NCBI RefSeq assembly: GCF_001182725.1
Contig: NZ_CWHU01000004.1
Location: 1 to 64,000 of the forward strand
Direction: 5' to 3'
Source of the DNA: Anaerococcus jeddahensis
Lineage (GTDB): Bacteria > Bacillota > Clostridia > Tissierellales > Peptoniphilaceae
DNA: 64,000 bases
The notes under the pieces are model-generated. The model searched no databases. It was not told the DNA's origin and saw only the letters and a list, made by a program, of their open reading frames with translations. Both the position numbers and the translations under genes were made by a program. This document shows positions 26,906 to 35,803 of this stretch, one piece after another; positions within the stretch are counted from its first letter, which is position 1; each line of letters opens with the position of its first letter.

Positions 26906-28468
26906 ATGAAAAGAATAATTAAGTTCTTGGTGGCTTTTGTATTTGCTTTCGTTTTTACAATGGAAGTTTCACACGCTGATGAGGACACATTTAAGGTTGG
27001 TATGGAAGTTAATTATGCACCTTTTAACTTTGCACAAGTTAATGATGCAAATGGAGCTGTTGAAGTTAAAAATTCCAAGGGAGAATTTGCAAATGGATAC
27101 GATGTTCAAATAGCAAAAAAAATCGCCGATCAATTGGGCAAAAAATTAGAAATTTATAAAATTGAATGGGACGGCCTTCCACCAGCTCTTACTAGTGGAA
27201 AAATCGATGCGATTATCGCTGGTATGAGTCCTACTGCTGAAAGAAAAAAAGAAATTGACTTTACCGATTCTTATTATGTTTCTGATTTGGTAATAGTTTT
27301 GAAAAAAGATTCTTCTTTTGTTAATGCTAAATCTTTAAATGATTTTAAGGGAGCAAAAGTTACCGGACAATTAAATACCTTCCATTACACAGTACTAGAT
27401 CAAATTGATGGACTTGATAAACAGGCTGCTATGGAATCTTTCCCTTCAATGATTTCTGCAACAAAATCTGGAAATATTGACGGTTATGTTTCAGAAAAAC
27501 CAGGAGCTATGTCAGCAGTTTCTGCAAATAATGACTTAACTTATGTAGAATTTGCAAAAGGCAAGGGATTTGAAACTTCATCAGAAGATACATCAATTGC
27601 TGTAGGTCTTAGAAAAAATTCTCAAATGAAAGATCAAATAAATAAAATTTTATCTCAAATGAATACCAAAGACCAAGATAAGATTATGAATGAAATGGTA
27701 AATTTATCTGAAAATGATGGAAGTGAAGTTTCATTTTTTGGTCAAATGAAAGAAATTTGGAATGAGTATTCTTCCCTATTTATAAATGGAATTTTCTCAA
27801 CACTTTTCATTTCAATAATTTCAACTTTAATTGGATTTGCAATAGGCCTTGTGGTAGCAGTTATTAGAAAAATTAAGGTTGACAAAAATAAAAATATTTA
27901 TGCCTACATTCTACACAAAATAATTAATTTTATTTTAGTTTGTTATATAGAAATATTTAGGGGAACTCCAATGATGGTTCAAGCAATCCTAATATTTTAT
28001 GGAGCAAAACAATTCTTATCAATCGATATGTCAACCATGCTTGCAGCCTTTATAATTGTTTCAATTAATACAGGAGCATATTTATCAGAAGTTGTAAGAG
28101 GTGGAATAAACTCAGTTGATGAAGGACAATTTGAAGCTTGTAAGGCTTTAGGTATGACCCATTCACAAACAATGTTTAATGTTGTAATTCCACAAACAAT
28201 CAAATCAATTTTACCAGCAATTGCAAATGAATTTGTAGTAAATATAAAAGATACATCAGTATTAAACGTAATCAGTGTAACAGAATTATTCTTTGTATCA
28301 AAATCAATAGCAGGTTCAACCTACCAAATATTCCAAACATATTTGATAACAGCTATAATTTATTTCATACTAACATTCTTAACAACAAGAATAATCTTAT
28401 TAGTTGAAAAAAGATTTAATAACAAAGAATTTACACTCGGATCAGTAACAGGAGGAATCCATGCCTAG
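26906..28468 (+). CDS. Amino acid ABC transporter, fused substrate-binding and permease protein
   Basis: 520 residues. Residues 1-25 are a signal sequence ([23 protein letters not shown]). Residues about 30-265 form a polar amino acid binding protein ([53 protein letters not shown]). From about residue 285 there are permease helices with the HisM/GlnP-type EAA loop ([24 protein letters not shown]). Such fusions are common in Firmicutes. The true start is ATG 26906 after GGAGG; the in-frame TTG at 26894 overlaps the RBS. It overlaps the ATPase gene by 8 bp. The T-box suggests lysine as substrate, which is an inference. Confidence 0.93.
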   Translation: MKRIIKFLVAFVFAFVFTMEVSHADEDTFKVGMEVNYAPFNFAQVNDANGAVEVKNSKGEFANGYDVQIAKKIADQLGKKLEIYKIEWDGLPPALTSGKIDAIIAGMSPTAERKKEIDFTDSYYVSDLVIVLKKDSSFVNAKSLNDFKGAKVTGQLNTFHYTVLDQIDGLDKQAAMESFPSMISATKSGNIDGYVSEKPGAMSAVSANNDLTYVEFAKGKGFETSSEDTSIAVGLRKNSQMKDQINKILSQMNTKDQDKIMNEMVNLSENDGSEVSFFGQMKEIWNEYSSLFINGIFSTLFISIISTLIGFAIGLVVAVIRKIKVDKNKNIYAYILHKIINFILVCYIEIFRGTPMMVQAILIFYGAKQFLSIDMSTMLAAFIIVSINTGAYLSEVVRGGINSVDEGQFEACKALGMTHSQTMFNVVIPQTIKSILPAIANEFVVNIKDTSVLNVISVTELFFVSKSIAGSTYQIFQTYLITAIIYFILTFLTTRIILLVEKRFNNKEFTLGSVTGGIHA

Positions 28469-29195
28469 TATTATAAAAGTAAATAATTTAGAAAAAAAAT
28501 TCGGACAAAATTTAGTTTTAAAAGATATAAATATGGAAGTTCAAAAAGGTGAAGTAGTAACAATAATCGGGTCCTCTGGATCTGGAAAGTCTACCCTTTT
28601 AAGATGCTTAAACCTTTTAGAAGAGCCAACAAACGGAGAAATTTTATACAAGGATAAAAATATTTTAGATAAAAAATTTGACCTTAGAGCCTACAGAACA
28701 AAAGTCGGCATGGTTTTTCAAAATTTTAACTTATTTGAAAATAAAACCGTCCTAGATAACTGCACCCTAAGCCAAGAAAAAGTTTTAAAAATTTCAAAAA
28801 AAGATGCAGAAGAAAAAGCAAAAAAATTCCTTCAACTTGTTGGTATGGACCAATATATAAACGCAAAACCATCACAAATTTCTGGTGGACAAAAACAAAG
28901 AGTTGCAATTGCAAGAGCCCTTTGTATGGATCCAGAAGTATTACTTTTCGATGAGCCAACAAGCGCCCTTGATCCAGAGATGGTCGGAGAAGTTTTGGAA
29001 GTTATGACAAAACTTGCAAAAGAAGGAATTACAATGATAGTTGTAACCCACGAGATGGATTTTGCAAGAGAAGTTTCAAGTAGAGTTTTATTTATGAATG
29101 AAGGAATAATTCTAGAAGAAGGCTCTCCAGAAGAAATTTTCACAAATCCAAAAAATCAAAGGACAAAAGATTTCTTAAAAAGATATATGGAATAA
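28461..29195 (+). CDS. Amino acid ABC transporter ATP-binding protein
   Basis: 244 residues, the size of GlnQ/ArtP-type ATPases. Walker [10 protein letters not shown] near residues 36-44, Q-loop VFQNFNLF near 84, signature SGGQKQRVA near 139 and Walker [12 protein letters not shown] near 160, then THEMDFA. It powers import through the fused binding protein-permease encoded immediately upstream. The 8-bp overlap and shared T-box leader make this a two-gene operon ended by the hairpin at 29195-29219. Confidence 0.95.
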   Translation: MPSIIKVNNLEKKFGQNLVLKDINMEVQKGEVVTIIGSSGSGKSTLLRCLNLLEEPTNGEILYKDKNILDKKFDLRAYRTKVGMVFQNFNLFENKTVLDNCTLSQEKVLKISKKDAEEKAKKFLQLVGMDQYINAKPSQISGGQKQRVAIARALCMDPEVLLFDEPTSALDPEMVGEVLEVMTKLAKEGITMIVVTHEMDFAREVSSRVLFMNEGIILEEGSPEEIFTNPKNQRTKDFLKRYME

Positions 29196-29219
29196 AAGCA
29201 GGATTTTTCCTGCTTTTTA
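29195..29219 (+). terminator. Terminator of the ABC transporter operon
   Basis: AAAGCAGGATTTTTCCTGCTTTTT hairpin with a T-run; arms AAAGCAGGA and TCCTGCTTT, directly at the stop codon. Confidence 0.85.
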
Positions 29220-29262
29220 TTTTGCCTTAATTTAGTATAATAAAAGAAAAAAAGGGGGAATT

Positions 29263-29769
29263 ATGGAAAATAAATTAGTAGAACTTTTAAATGAAAATTC
29301 ATCCTTTGCCTATGGATTTTTATTATATGAAGATGATGAAAAAGTTTTAATAAATAACCTAGATGATCAAGGAAGATTTGATGGATATACTTTAATTTCA
29401 AAAGATTTGGTGGAAATAAATGATAAATCAGATTTTTTAAAAAAATTAAAAATTTATAATGAGTATTGGAAGTCAATAAAGATAGGAAAATCTGACAGCG
29501 AAATTTTTAAAAATAAGCCTGATTTTTTCGATTTAGTCAAGTATGCAAAGGACAATGAAAAAATAATAAATTTAGGAAAAACTTTGGATTATTATGAATT
29601 AATTTGTGGCTATGTTAAAGATATAGATGATGATTTTGCCACAATTGATGCAGTAGACCAAAATTCTGGTGAGATTTACGATGAGTTTGAGATTTGTATT
29701 AAGGAAATAAAATATATAGAAGTAGAATCGATAGATAATATTTTGCTTGATTTTGTAAATAAAAAATAA
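29263..29769 (+). CDS. Acidic hypothetical protein with two similar halves
   Basis: 168 residues, acidic; no family recognised. No signal or membrane segment, so probably cytoplasmic. Residues about 17-65 (YGFLLYEDDEKVLINN...DLVEIN) and about 112-165 (CGYVKDIDDDFATIDA...IKYIEVES) share the same rhythm. Each goes strand-turn-DD-strand, a D-x-x-G-x-x-Y turn, then strands ending in E-I/V-x. This suggests a duplicated small beta-barrel-like domain, by eye only. ATG follows GGGGGAATT. It is a single gene after the ABC operon terminator and may have its own promoter (TATAAT near 29236). Confidence 0.75.
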   Translation: MENKLVELLNENSSFAYGFLLYEDDEKVLINNLDDQGRFDGYTLISKDLVEINDKSDFLKKLKIYNEYWKSIKIGKSDSEIFKNKPDFFDLVKYAKDNEKIINLGKTLDYYELICGYVKDIDDDFATIDAVDQNSGEIYDEFEICIKEIKYIEVESIDNILLDFVNKK

Positions 29770-29834
29770 GTTTGGGAATATAATTCTGAATGGGTTTCTT
29801 CGGAAAAATTTAAATTTTAGATTTAATTAATAAA

Positions 29835-29943
29835 GAGATCTATCCACACTAAAACCAATTTGCTTTGCAAATTTTCCCTTGATTTCACACTAGTTTTAGG
29901 GATAAATATGCCAAATCAAGGCATATTTATCAGGTCGAGATGG
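29835..29943. repeat. Right part of palindromic element with extra modules
   Basis: GAGATCTATCCACACTAAAACC, with TTTGCTTTGCAAA and an AAATATGCC...GGCATATTT hairpin, then AGGTCGAGATGGG. A near copy of the module block is at 39340-39436. Confidence 0.65.
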
Positions 29944-30097
29944 GTTTTGGCTAGATTTTTTTAATTGCTAAAGTTTTTAGTTGTTAGTCTCTATTAATTT
30001 AATATTTTGTTTCGATTAAATTTCGACTTTAAGATTTAATTTCAAGATTTTTACATCATTAAAATTTATTAATTCATTAAATCCAACAAAGAAGCAA

Positions 30098-30285
30098 CCC
30101 ATCTCGAGCAGATAAATGTACCTTGATTTGGTACATTTATCCCTGAAATTAGTGCGAAAGCACGGTAAAGTTTGCAAAGTAAACGAATTTCAGTAGTCGA
30201 GAGATCTCTTGGTTTTTTTCTTAAAAATTTACTAATTCTTTGAGATCTCTCCACGCACTCGCACAGCTCCTTTAGTCGAGATGGG
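30098..30285. repeat. Palindromic element with extra hairpin module
   Basis: CCCATCTCGAGCAG to TAGTCGAGATGGG. Contains the same block of three small hairpins as 23762-23943 (AAATGTACC/GGTACATTT, GTGCGAAAGCAC, GTTTGCAAAG), one base changed. Confidence 0.75.
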
Positions 30286-30450
30286 TTATTGTGTGCATTT
30301 TTTAAATTACTAAAGTTCTTATTTTTTATATGATTATAATATTATTTGATTTATATGATATTTGATTTTAAATTTGAATTTTTATATCTTTAAATTTTCA
30401 ATTTTATTTTTTTAATCTCAAACTTAAATTTTAACTTAAAAATTTATTTC

Positions 30451-30612
30451 AAACTTTAGCTTAAAATTTCATCTTAAACTTTAGCTTAAATATAAATAAA
30501 AAAATTAACCCATCTCGAGCGAATGTAATGAGTCGAGAGATCTATTGGTTTTGTTTATTTTTTCATTTTACCAATTCTTTGAGATGTCTAACTTTTTATC
30601 ACTCGATATGGG
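30451..30612. repeat. Class-2 palindromic element with duplicated end
   Basis: The end motif AAACTTTAGCTTAAA occurs twice in tandem (30451 and 30477 regions) before AACCCATCTCGAGCG. The right arm is decayed (ACTCGATATGGG). It lies against the 3' end of thiE. With the two previous elements it accounts for the 850-bp gap 29770-30621; no gene is seen there. Confidence 0.65.
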
Positions 30613-30621
30613 TTTATTTTT

Positions 30622-31233
30622 TTATAATTCTTGAATTTTTTCTTTCAAATTGCAGCTTGTTTGATAAACATCTTCTGCATCCATTATTGCTCTTACTACG
30701 CAAATCCCGTCGGCTTTTGAATTTTTCAAAACGTCTACATTTTCGATATTTAAGCCACCTATTGCATAAACGTCAATATCTACAGTCTCTTTTATTTTTT
30801 TGAAAGTTTCAACTGAGGTTCTTTTGGTTTTTACATGGGTTTTTGTTTCAAAAATTGCCCCAACTCCCAAATAGTCTGCCCCATCTTCTTGGGCTTTTTT
30901 TGCGGCTTCTACTGATTTTGCAGTAGCTCCTATTAATGCCTTATCTCCCAATAATTTTCTGCAAAGTGAAATTGGAAAATCATCCGCCCCAACATGAACA
31001 CCACAGCCAAGTGCCCAAGCAAGGTGAGGTTTGTCATCAATTAGCAAAGGAGTCTTATATTTATCGCAAATTTTTTTTACTTTTTTTCCTAAATTCAAAA
31101 TCTCAAGGTCTGTTTTTTCTTTTTCTCTTAATTGAAGAATATCAACTCCACCTTTTAGGGCATCTTCAATTCTTTTTAAAAATTCTTCTTCAGTATATTT
31201 ATCTGAATTTGTTACCAAATATAATTTTTTCAT
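30622..31233 (-). CDS. thiE: Thiamine-phosphate synthase
   Basis: Joins the hydroxymethylpyrimidine and thiazole moieties to give thiamine phosphate. About 203 residues. TIM-barrel signatures: ILQLREKEKTDLE near residue 29, LLIDDKPHLAWALGCGVHVGADD near 65-85, IGATAKSVEAAKKA near 105, DYLGVGAIF near 123 and VYAIGGLNIENV near 158. I place the start at ATG 31233, with AGGAG 4 bp upstream; an ATG at 31248 overlaps the thiH stop and lacks an RBS. It is the last gene of the thi operon. Confidence 0.93.
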   Translation of the reverse strand: MKKLYLVTNSDKYTEEEFLKRIEDALKGGVDILQLREKEKTDLEILNLGKKVKKICDKYKTPLLIDDKPHLAWALGCGVHVGADDFPISLCRKLLGDKALIGATAKSVEAAKKAQEDGADYLGVGAIFETKTHVKTKRTSVETFKKIKETVDIDVYAIGGLNIENVDVLKNSKADGICVVRAIMDAEDVYQTSCNLKEKIQEL

Positions 31234-31240
31234 AATACTC

Positions 31241-32395
31241 CTAAACATTAATATAATCTGTGAAAACCGGAGTCATGCCTATTGATTTTAAATCTTTTAT
31301 GGCATCATCACATGACCTATTATCTGCAATTTCAAATTGTTCGTCTCCCTCGTCTTGGGATTTTTTTGACCTGTGGCCGATTGATGTATCTACTGATGCA
31401 GAAATTTTTGTTGCTGCATATTTTACTGCCAAATTTCTAAACTCGCGCTCTTCTCTTGTTGAAAGAGTTATTGATGCAAATGGCAAAAATATTCTAAGGG
31501 CAAGCATGATTTGGAAAAATTTCTTATCATTTACTTCAAAAAATTTAAGTTCGTCTGCCCCATGAGTTGGTCTAATTCTTGGAAGAGAAATTGCAATTTC
31601 TGCATGAGGATATTTTTTTTGAATTTTTTGAGCATGAAGGCCCAATTTAAAAGCTTCTTCTATCGGATCATTTAGTCCAAAAAGTGTTCCAAATCCAACT
31701 CCCCTAAATCCTGCCATCATCGCTCTTTCTTGGGTGTCAATCCTATAAACCCAAGATCTTTTGTGGCCGTAAGGATGGTAAAAATCATAAGTTTTTGGAT
31801 TATAAGATTCTTGAAAAACTGTAACAAAATCTGCTCCTGCCTCTTTTAATTTTTTATAATCATCTACATTTGCAGGATAGACTTCAATTCCTATTGTCTT
31901 AAAATATTTTTTTGCAATTTCACAAGCTTTTGCTATATAGTCTACTGATGAAAATTTTTGACTTTCCCCTGTTAAAATTAAAACATCTTCTATTCCAGTA
32001 TCTGAAAGAGCCTTCATCTCTTCTTCAATTTCTTCAAAATTTAATTTTGCCCTTTTTATATCAGATTTTGCCCTAAATCCACAATACCTACAAGAATTTT
32101 CGCAATAATTCGCTATATAAATCGGTGAGAAAAGACAAACATTATTTCCAAAATATCTCACTCTCTTATCTTTTGCAAGCTCTCCCATTTTTTCTAAATA
32201 ATCAAGAGCCTTGTCTGATAAAAGATTGTAAAAATCTTCTTCATCAAGTCTTTCTTTTTCTAAACTTGCAAGAATATCGGCATGACTTACATTTTTATTT
32301 TTTATTTTTTCGTAATTATCTAAAACTTCGGTTTTTATATTTGAATCTATTATATCCATTTCTGGAAAATAATCTGTAACTTTTTTAATATTCAT
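31241..32395 (-). CDS. thiH: 2-iminoacetate (dehydroglycine) synthase
   Basis: Radical SAM enzyme that cleaves tyrosine to give dehydroglycine for thiazole formation. 384 residues. The radical SAM cluster motif CENSCRYC lies near residues 98-105, followed by GFRAKSDIKRAKL. VLILTGES, TVFQESYNPKTYDFYHPYG and ISLPRIRPTHGA are family segments. It starts 1 bp after thiG. The choice of ThiH with tyrosine rather than ThiO with glycine fits an anaerobe. Confidence 0.95.
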   Translation of the reverse strand: MNIKKVTDYFPEMDIIDSNIKTEVLDNYEKIKNKNVSHADILASLEKERLDEEDFYNLLSDKALDYLEKMGELAKDKRVRYFGNNVCLFSPIYIANYCENSCRYCGFRAKSDIKRAKLNFEEIEEEMKALSDTGIEDVLILTGESQKFSSVDYIAKACEIAKKYFKTIGIEVYPANVDDYKKLKEAGADFVTVFQESYNPKTYDFYHPYGHKRSWVYRIDTQERAMMAGFRGVGFGTLFGLNDPIEEAFKLGLHAQKIQKKYPHAEIAISLPRIRPTHGADELKFFEVNDKKFFQIMLALRIFLPFASITLSTREEREFRNLAVKYAATKISASVDTSIGHRSKKSQDEGDEQFEIADNRSCDDAIKDLKSIGMTPVFTDYINV

Positions 32396-32396
32396 C

Positions 32397-33161
32397 TTAA
32401 TCGAAAAAATCCCTCAATGGTGATGATGGATCAGCACCTTTTTCTAAAACTCTGCCTGGTTTTGAAAGACGAGCAAGACGACCTGCTTCAATTCCAAGTT
32501 TAAAAGCTCTTGCCATCATTGTAATATCAGATGCACTTGCAATTCCTGTATTTGCCATAATTGCAGCAGCTCCCATTTCCATTGCCTCTGCAGCTTGACT
32601 TGGAAGACCAATTCCTGCATCAACTATAACTGGAAGATCAACCTCATCAATTATTATTTTTATAAATTCTTTTGTAACAAGTCCCTTGTTAGATCCAATT
32701 GGAGCAGCAAGCGGCATTATAGCAGCAGCTCCCGCATCTCTTAAATCTCTTGCATAATTTAAATCTGGATACATATAAGGAAGAACAACAAATCCTTCAT
32801 CAGCCAAAACTTTTGTAGCCTTCAAAGTCTCTTCGTTATCTGGCAAAAGATATTTGCTATCTCTCATAATTTCAATTTTTACAAAATTTCCACAGCCCAT
32901 TTCTCTTGCAAGTCTTGCAATTCTAATTGCCTCATCGGCATTTCTTGCCCCAGAAGTATTTGGAATAATTGTAACGTGTTTTGGTATATAATTTAAAATA
33001 TTTGCCACATCTTTTGTATTTGCACGTCTTAGGGCAACTGTAATCATTTCACATTCTGCGTTTTTTACAGCAGCATCAATTAATTCAACAGAATATTTCC
33101 CACTACCAAGAATAAATCTCGAATTAAATTCCTTGCCACCTAGTATAAATTTATCTTCCAT
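32397..33161 (-). CDS. thiG: Thiazole synthase
   Basis: Builds the thiazole phosphate ring from deoxyxylulose phosphate, dehydroglycine and ThiS-thiocarboxylate sulfur. 254 residues is standard. Motifs: [12 protein letters not shown] near residue 12, TVALRR near 41, [14 protein letters not shown] near 66, [14 protein letters not shown] near 97, [14 protein letters not shown] near 184 and [11 protein letters not shown]. Its start overlaps the end of thiF by 11 bp, consistent with translational coupling. Confidence 0.96.
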   Translation of the reverse strand: MEDKFILGGKEFNSRFILGSGKYSVELIDAAVKNAECEMITVALRRANTKDVANILNYIPKHVTIIPNTSGARNADEAIRIARLAREMGCGNFVKIEIMRDSKYLLPDNEETLKATKVLADEGFVVLPYMYPDLNYARDLRDAGAAAIMPLAAPIGSNKGLVTKEFIKIIIDEVDLPVIVDAGIGLPSQAAEAMEMGAAAIMANTGIASASDITMMARAFKLGIEAGRLARLSKPGRVLEKGADPSSPLRDFFD

Positions 33162-33765
33162 AATAATCCTTTCTTATTTTTTTCAAACACTCAAGCGCTT
33201 CAAGACTTGCCATGATTGATACATAGGCAAGATAAAGCCCATCTTTTTTTGCGTTCGATTTGAAATCACCAACCATAGTGATATTATTTATTTTTTTAAC
33301 CATAATATCTGAAATATCCCCAAGTCCAGCCATGCCCGATGCAGTGAAAAGAAATTTATTTTCCTTTTTTGAAAAATAATCAAAGGCCATAACCTTGGAC
33401 TCTTTATTGTCAAAAGCCTCAATAAAATAATCTGTATTTTCTACAATTTCATCCATATTTTTTTCATCCAAATGCATATTTTTTGCATGAACTTTTGCAT
33501 AGGGAATAGTTTCTTCAATTATTTTTTTTGTTGCGAGTACTTTTTCTTTTCCAATATCAGAAATTTTATAATTTTGCCTGTTTAAATTTGAATATTCAAC
33601 CTTATCAAAATCATACAAAAAAATTTCTCCAATACCTGCTCTTGCCAAAATCATGGCAATATTTGAGCCAAGTCCCCCACAACCTAAAATCGAAACTTTT
33701 GCTTTTTCAAATATTTCATTGTCATTTTTATTTTGTCTTTTTAAAATTTTATCTCTTAAATCCAA
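33151..33765 (-). CDS. thiF: ThiS adenylyltransferase
   Basis: E1-like enzyme that adenylates the C-terminus of ThiS. It has the nucleotide-binding motif [13 protein letters not shown], then [15 protein letters not shown] and the following Lys/Asp residues of the ThiF/MoeB fold. It is short (about 204 residues) and has no CxxC zinc pair, as in the small anaerobe-type ThiF. An in-frame ATG at 33810 would overlap thiS by 44 bp. The strong GGAGGGGG at the thiS end points to a TTG start at 33765 instead. The start is therefore uncertain. Confidence 0.88.
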   Translation of the reverse strand: MDLRDKILKRQNKNDNEIFEKAKVSILGCGGLGSNIAMILARAGIGEIFLYDFDKVEYSNLNRQNYKISDIGKEKVLATKKIIEETIPYAKVHAKNMHLDEKNMDEIVENTDYFIEAFDNKESKVMAFDYFSKKENKFLFTASGMAGLGDISDIMVKKINNITMVGDFKSNAKKDGLYLAYVSIMASLEALECLKKIRKDYYGR

Positions 33766-33766
33766 A

Positions 33767-33970
33767 TCAACCCCCTCCAACAAAGGAAAAAACTTCAACC
33801 TTGTAGCCATCTTTTACAAGAAAATTTTTAAAATTTTCTCTTTTTACAAGTGCTTGGTTGACTTCAACAGCCACAAAGTGAGGATCGAATTTATTTTCTT
33901 TTAAAAATTCATACAAAGAAATTTCATTTTTTATTTTTACTTCCTTGCCATTTATTAAAACCATATTCAC
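33767..33970 (-). CDS. thiS: Sulfur-carrier protein
   Basis: 67-residue ubiquitin-like sulfur carrier for thiazole formation. It begins MVLINGKEVKI and ends FVGGG. The C-terminal Gly-Gly that receives the thiocarboxylate is followed by one extra Gly, which is unusual, since ThiS normally ends in GG. The RBS AGGAGGTG is 5 bp upstream and directly follows a T-run of a leader terminator. First gene of the thi operon. Confidence 0.93.
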   Translation of the reverse strand: MNMVLINGKEVKIKNEISLYEFLKENKFDPHFVAVEVNQALVKRENFKNFLVKDGYKVEVFSFVGGG

Positions 33971-33975
33971 CTCCT

Positions 33976-34031
33976 AAAAAAAAGAACACAAATAGAATCC
34001 ATACCCGAGGTGGTATGCCCCATTTGTGTTC
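33976..34031 (-). terminator. Hairpin with T-run directly before the thiS RBS
   Basis: Minus strand: GAACACAAAT...ATTTGTGTTC (10-bp arms, 33984-34031) with an inner CATACC/GGTATG pair, followed by TTTTTTTT and then AGGAGG. It would terminate leader transcripts or hide translation start unless resolved, adding a control point after the TPP switch. Confidence 0.75.
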
Positions 34032-34066
34032 GACACATAGATAAATAGACATTTGCAGGATCAAAA

Positions 34067-34311
34067 AAAGACCCTTCACTAGGGTCTTTGAGAATTGACA
34101 GAGTTTATTTTTAAAATTTATAAGAAATTAAAATTAAATAAGCTCAAACCCATCTCGACCAGATAAACAACCGTTGATTTCGATTGTTTATCCCGATTTA
34201 TCGTACAAAGGGAGTGGAGAGATCTCCTTAGATTTCTCCGCTCACTACGTTCGGTCGAAATGGGATATTCTTTTATTTAGTCATCATAAAAGACCCTTCA
34301 CTAGGGTCTTT
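34067..34311. repeat. Degenerate class-1 element between two identical terminators in the thi leader
   Basis: The hairpin AAAGACCCTTCACTAGGGTCTTT spelled by arms AAAGACCCT and AGGGTCTTT is identical at 34067-34089 and 34289-34311 (23 bp). Between them is a palindromic element, CCCATCTCGACC to TCGGTCGAAATGGG (34149-34263), with decayed class-1 ends. The element carries the ATAAACAACCG...GGTTGTTTAT-like module shared with 41000-41040. On the minus strand the thiS-proximal copy keeps the T-run. Confidence 0.85.
34289..34311 (-). terminator. TPP riboswitch terminator
   Basis: Minus strand hairpin AAAGACCCT...AGGGTCTTT, about 20 nt after the TPP aptamer. The following text is TTTATGATG, so its T-run is short. 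The second copy at 34067-34089 has seven Ts. Confidence 0.75.
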
Positions 34312-34327
34312 AAACTTCTTTTAAAAA

Positions 34328-34414
34328 ATTATCGCTTTCTTACGCAGGTTTTAACCTAATCAAGTTTAAAGGGTTAATGGAAAATCCATCTCTCAGCTAA
34401 AAGCACCCCTAGCT
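34328..34414 (-). ncRNA. TPP (thiamine pyrophosphate) riboswitch
   Basis: The minus strand reads CTAGGGGTGC, then AGCTGAGAGATGG, AACCCTT, AACTTGATTAGGTTAAAACC and TGCGTAAGAAAGCG. These are the conserved THI-box segments in order. It sits upstream of thiS-F-G-H-E and would shut the operon down when thiamine pyrophosphate is plentiful, through the following terminators. Confidence 0.95.
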
Positions 34415-34420
34415 ATTTTT

Positions 34421-34449
34421 ATTATAGGACAAATTTATTTAATTTGCAA
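34421..34449 (-). promoter_or_regulatory. thi operon promoter
   Basis: Minus strand TTGCAA (34444-34449), 17-bp spacer, TATAAT (34421-34426), ending about 7 bp before the aptamer. It begins only 12 bp after the citrate synthase stop, with no terminator between, so read-through from the cit operon is possible. Confidence 0.7.
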
Positions 34450-34461
34450 AATTTTTTTAAA

Positions 34462-35802
34462 TCACCTTTCATCCATTGATAAATATTTTTTTGTTTGGCT
34501 CAAGGACTTGTAAGCTGGTCTTATTATTTTTGAATCTTCAATTTGTTCAAGCCTGTGGGCTGACCAACCGACTGTTCTTGCTATGGCAAAAATTGGAATA
34601 TATAAATCTTTTGGTATATCTAGCATTTCATAGCAAAATCCTGAATATAAATCTACATTTGCACAAATTGGATAGGATTTATTTAATCTTTCCATCAAAA
34701 TTTCTCCACCAATTTTTTCGATTTTTTCTATAAATTCAAAATCTTTTTCGCAATTTTTTATTTTTGAAAGCTCCCTTGCCTTCTCTTTTAACAAAACCGC
34801 CCTTGGATCTGAAAGGGTATAGACTGCATGGCCCAAACCATAAATCAAACCCTTTTTGTCAAAGGCCTTTTTGTCCAAAATTTTCTCCAAATATTTTCTA
34901 ATTTCTTTTTCATCTTCTCTATTTTTCAAATTTTCCCTAATATTTTCAAGCATAAGGCTTACTTTTAAATTTGCTCCTCCATGTCTTGGTCCTTTAAGTG
35001 ATCCAAGTCCAGTGGAAATTGCAGAATATGTATCAGTTCCTGATGATGAAACAACGTGGGTTGCAAAGGCTGAATTGTTTCCTCCTCCGTGTTCTGCATG
35101 AATTATCAATAGTAAATCCAAAATTTCCGCCTCTTCTTTTTTATATTTTTGGTCCGCCCTTAACATAGAAAGAATATTTTCAGCAATTGACTTATTTTTA
35201 TCTTGGTTATGAATTATAAGAGATTTGCCGTCAAAATTGTGGATTTTTGCTTGATAGGAATAAATTGCAATAAGAGGCATTTTTGAAATTAAAGAAAGTG
35301 ATTGGGACAAAACATTTAAAGTATCAGTATCATCTGGATTATTATCGTAAGAATAAAGGGCAAGGACTGACCTCATCATTATGTTCATGATATTATTTCC
35401 AGGAAGATTTAGGATTGTATCTTCAAAAAATTTTTTTGGAAGCTTTCTTTCTTCAACAAGGATATTTTTAAAATCCTCAAGGTCACATTTATTTGGAAGT
35501 TTATTAAATAATAAAAGATAGATTACCTCTTCAAAGCCAAGTCTTTTTGTCTTATTAAAATCAGCGACCATAGAAGTTAAAGGAAATCCCCTATAAAAAA
35601 GCTCGCCTTCTTTTGGAATTTTTTCTCCATTTTCAATTTTATAGCCAAAAACATCTCCGACCTTGGTCACTCCAACCAAAACTCCGGTTCCATTTTTATT
35701 TCTAAGCCCTCTTTTTATGGAAAATTTATCGTAAAGCTCTTTATCAATTGTATTTTCCTTTTTTATTTCCTTTGAAAGGGCTTTTAATTTCTTCGTATCC
35801 AT
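34462..35802 (-). CDS. gltA: Citrate synthase
   Basis: Condenses acetyl-CoA and oxaloacetate to citrate. 446 residues. Catalytic regions: LLLIIHAEHGGGNNSAFATHVVSSSGTD spans the first active-site His near residue 236 (motif HAEHGGGN), LKGPRHGGAN near 270 and GLGHAVYTLSDPRA near 322 hold the second His, and VDLYSGF near 400 holds the Asp/Arg region. It has an N-terminal extension over short forms. RBS GGAGG lies in the end of icd, which stops 1 bp before. Third gene of acn-icd-cit. Confidence 0.94.
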   Translation of the reverse strand: MDTKKLKALSKEIKKENTIDKELYDKFSIKRGLRNKNGTGVLVGVTKVGDVFGYKIENGEKIPKEGELFYRGFPLTSMVADFNKTKRLGFEEVIYLLLFNKLPNKCDLEDFKNILVEERKLPKKFFEDTILNLPGNNIMNIMMRSVLALYSYDNNPDDTDTLNVLSQSLSLISKMPLIAIYSYQAKIHNFDGKSLIIHNQDKNKSIAENILSMLRADQKYKKEEAEILDLLLIIHAEHGGGNNSAFATHVVSSSGTDTYSAISTGLGSLKGPRHGGANLKVSLMLENIRENLKNREDEKEIRKYLEKILDKKAFDKKGLIYGLGHAVYTLSDPRAVLLKEKARELSKIKNCEKDFEFIEKIEKIGGEILMERLNKSYPICANVDLYSGFCYEMLDIPKDLYIPIFAIARTVGWSAHRLEQIEDSKIIRPAYKSLSQTKKYLSMDER

Positions 35803-35803
35803 C

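Noticed and set aside
30069..30254. Short open frame inside the palindromic element near 30.1 kb
   Set aside because: It lies wholly in repeat sequence that recurs elsewhere with indels breaking the frame.
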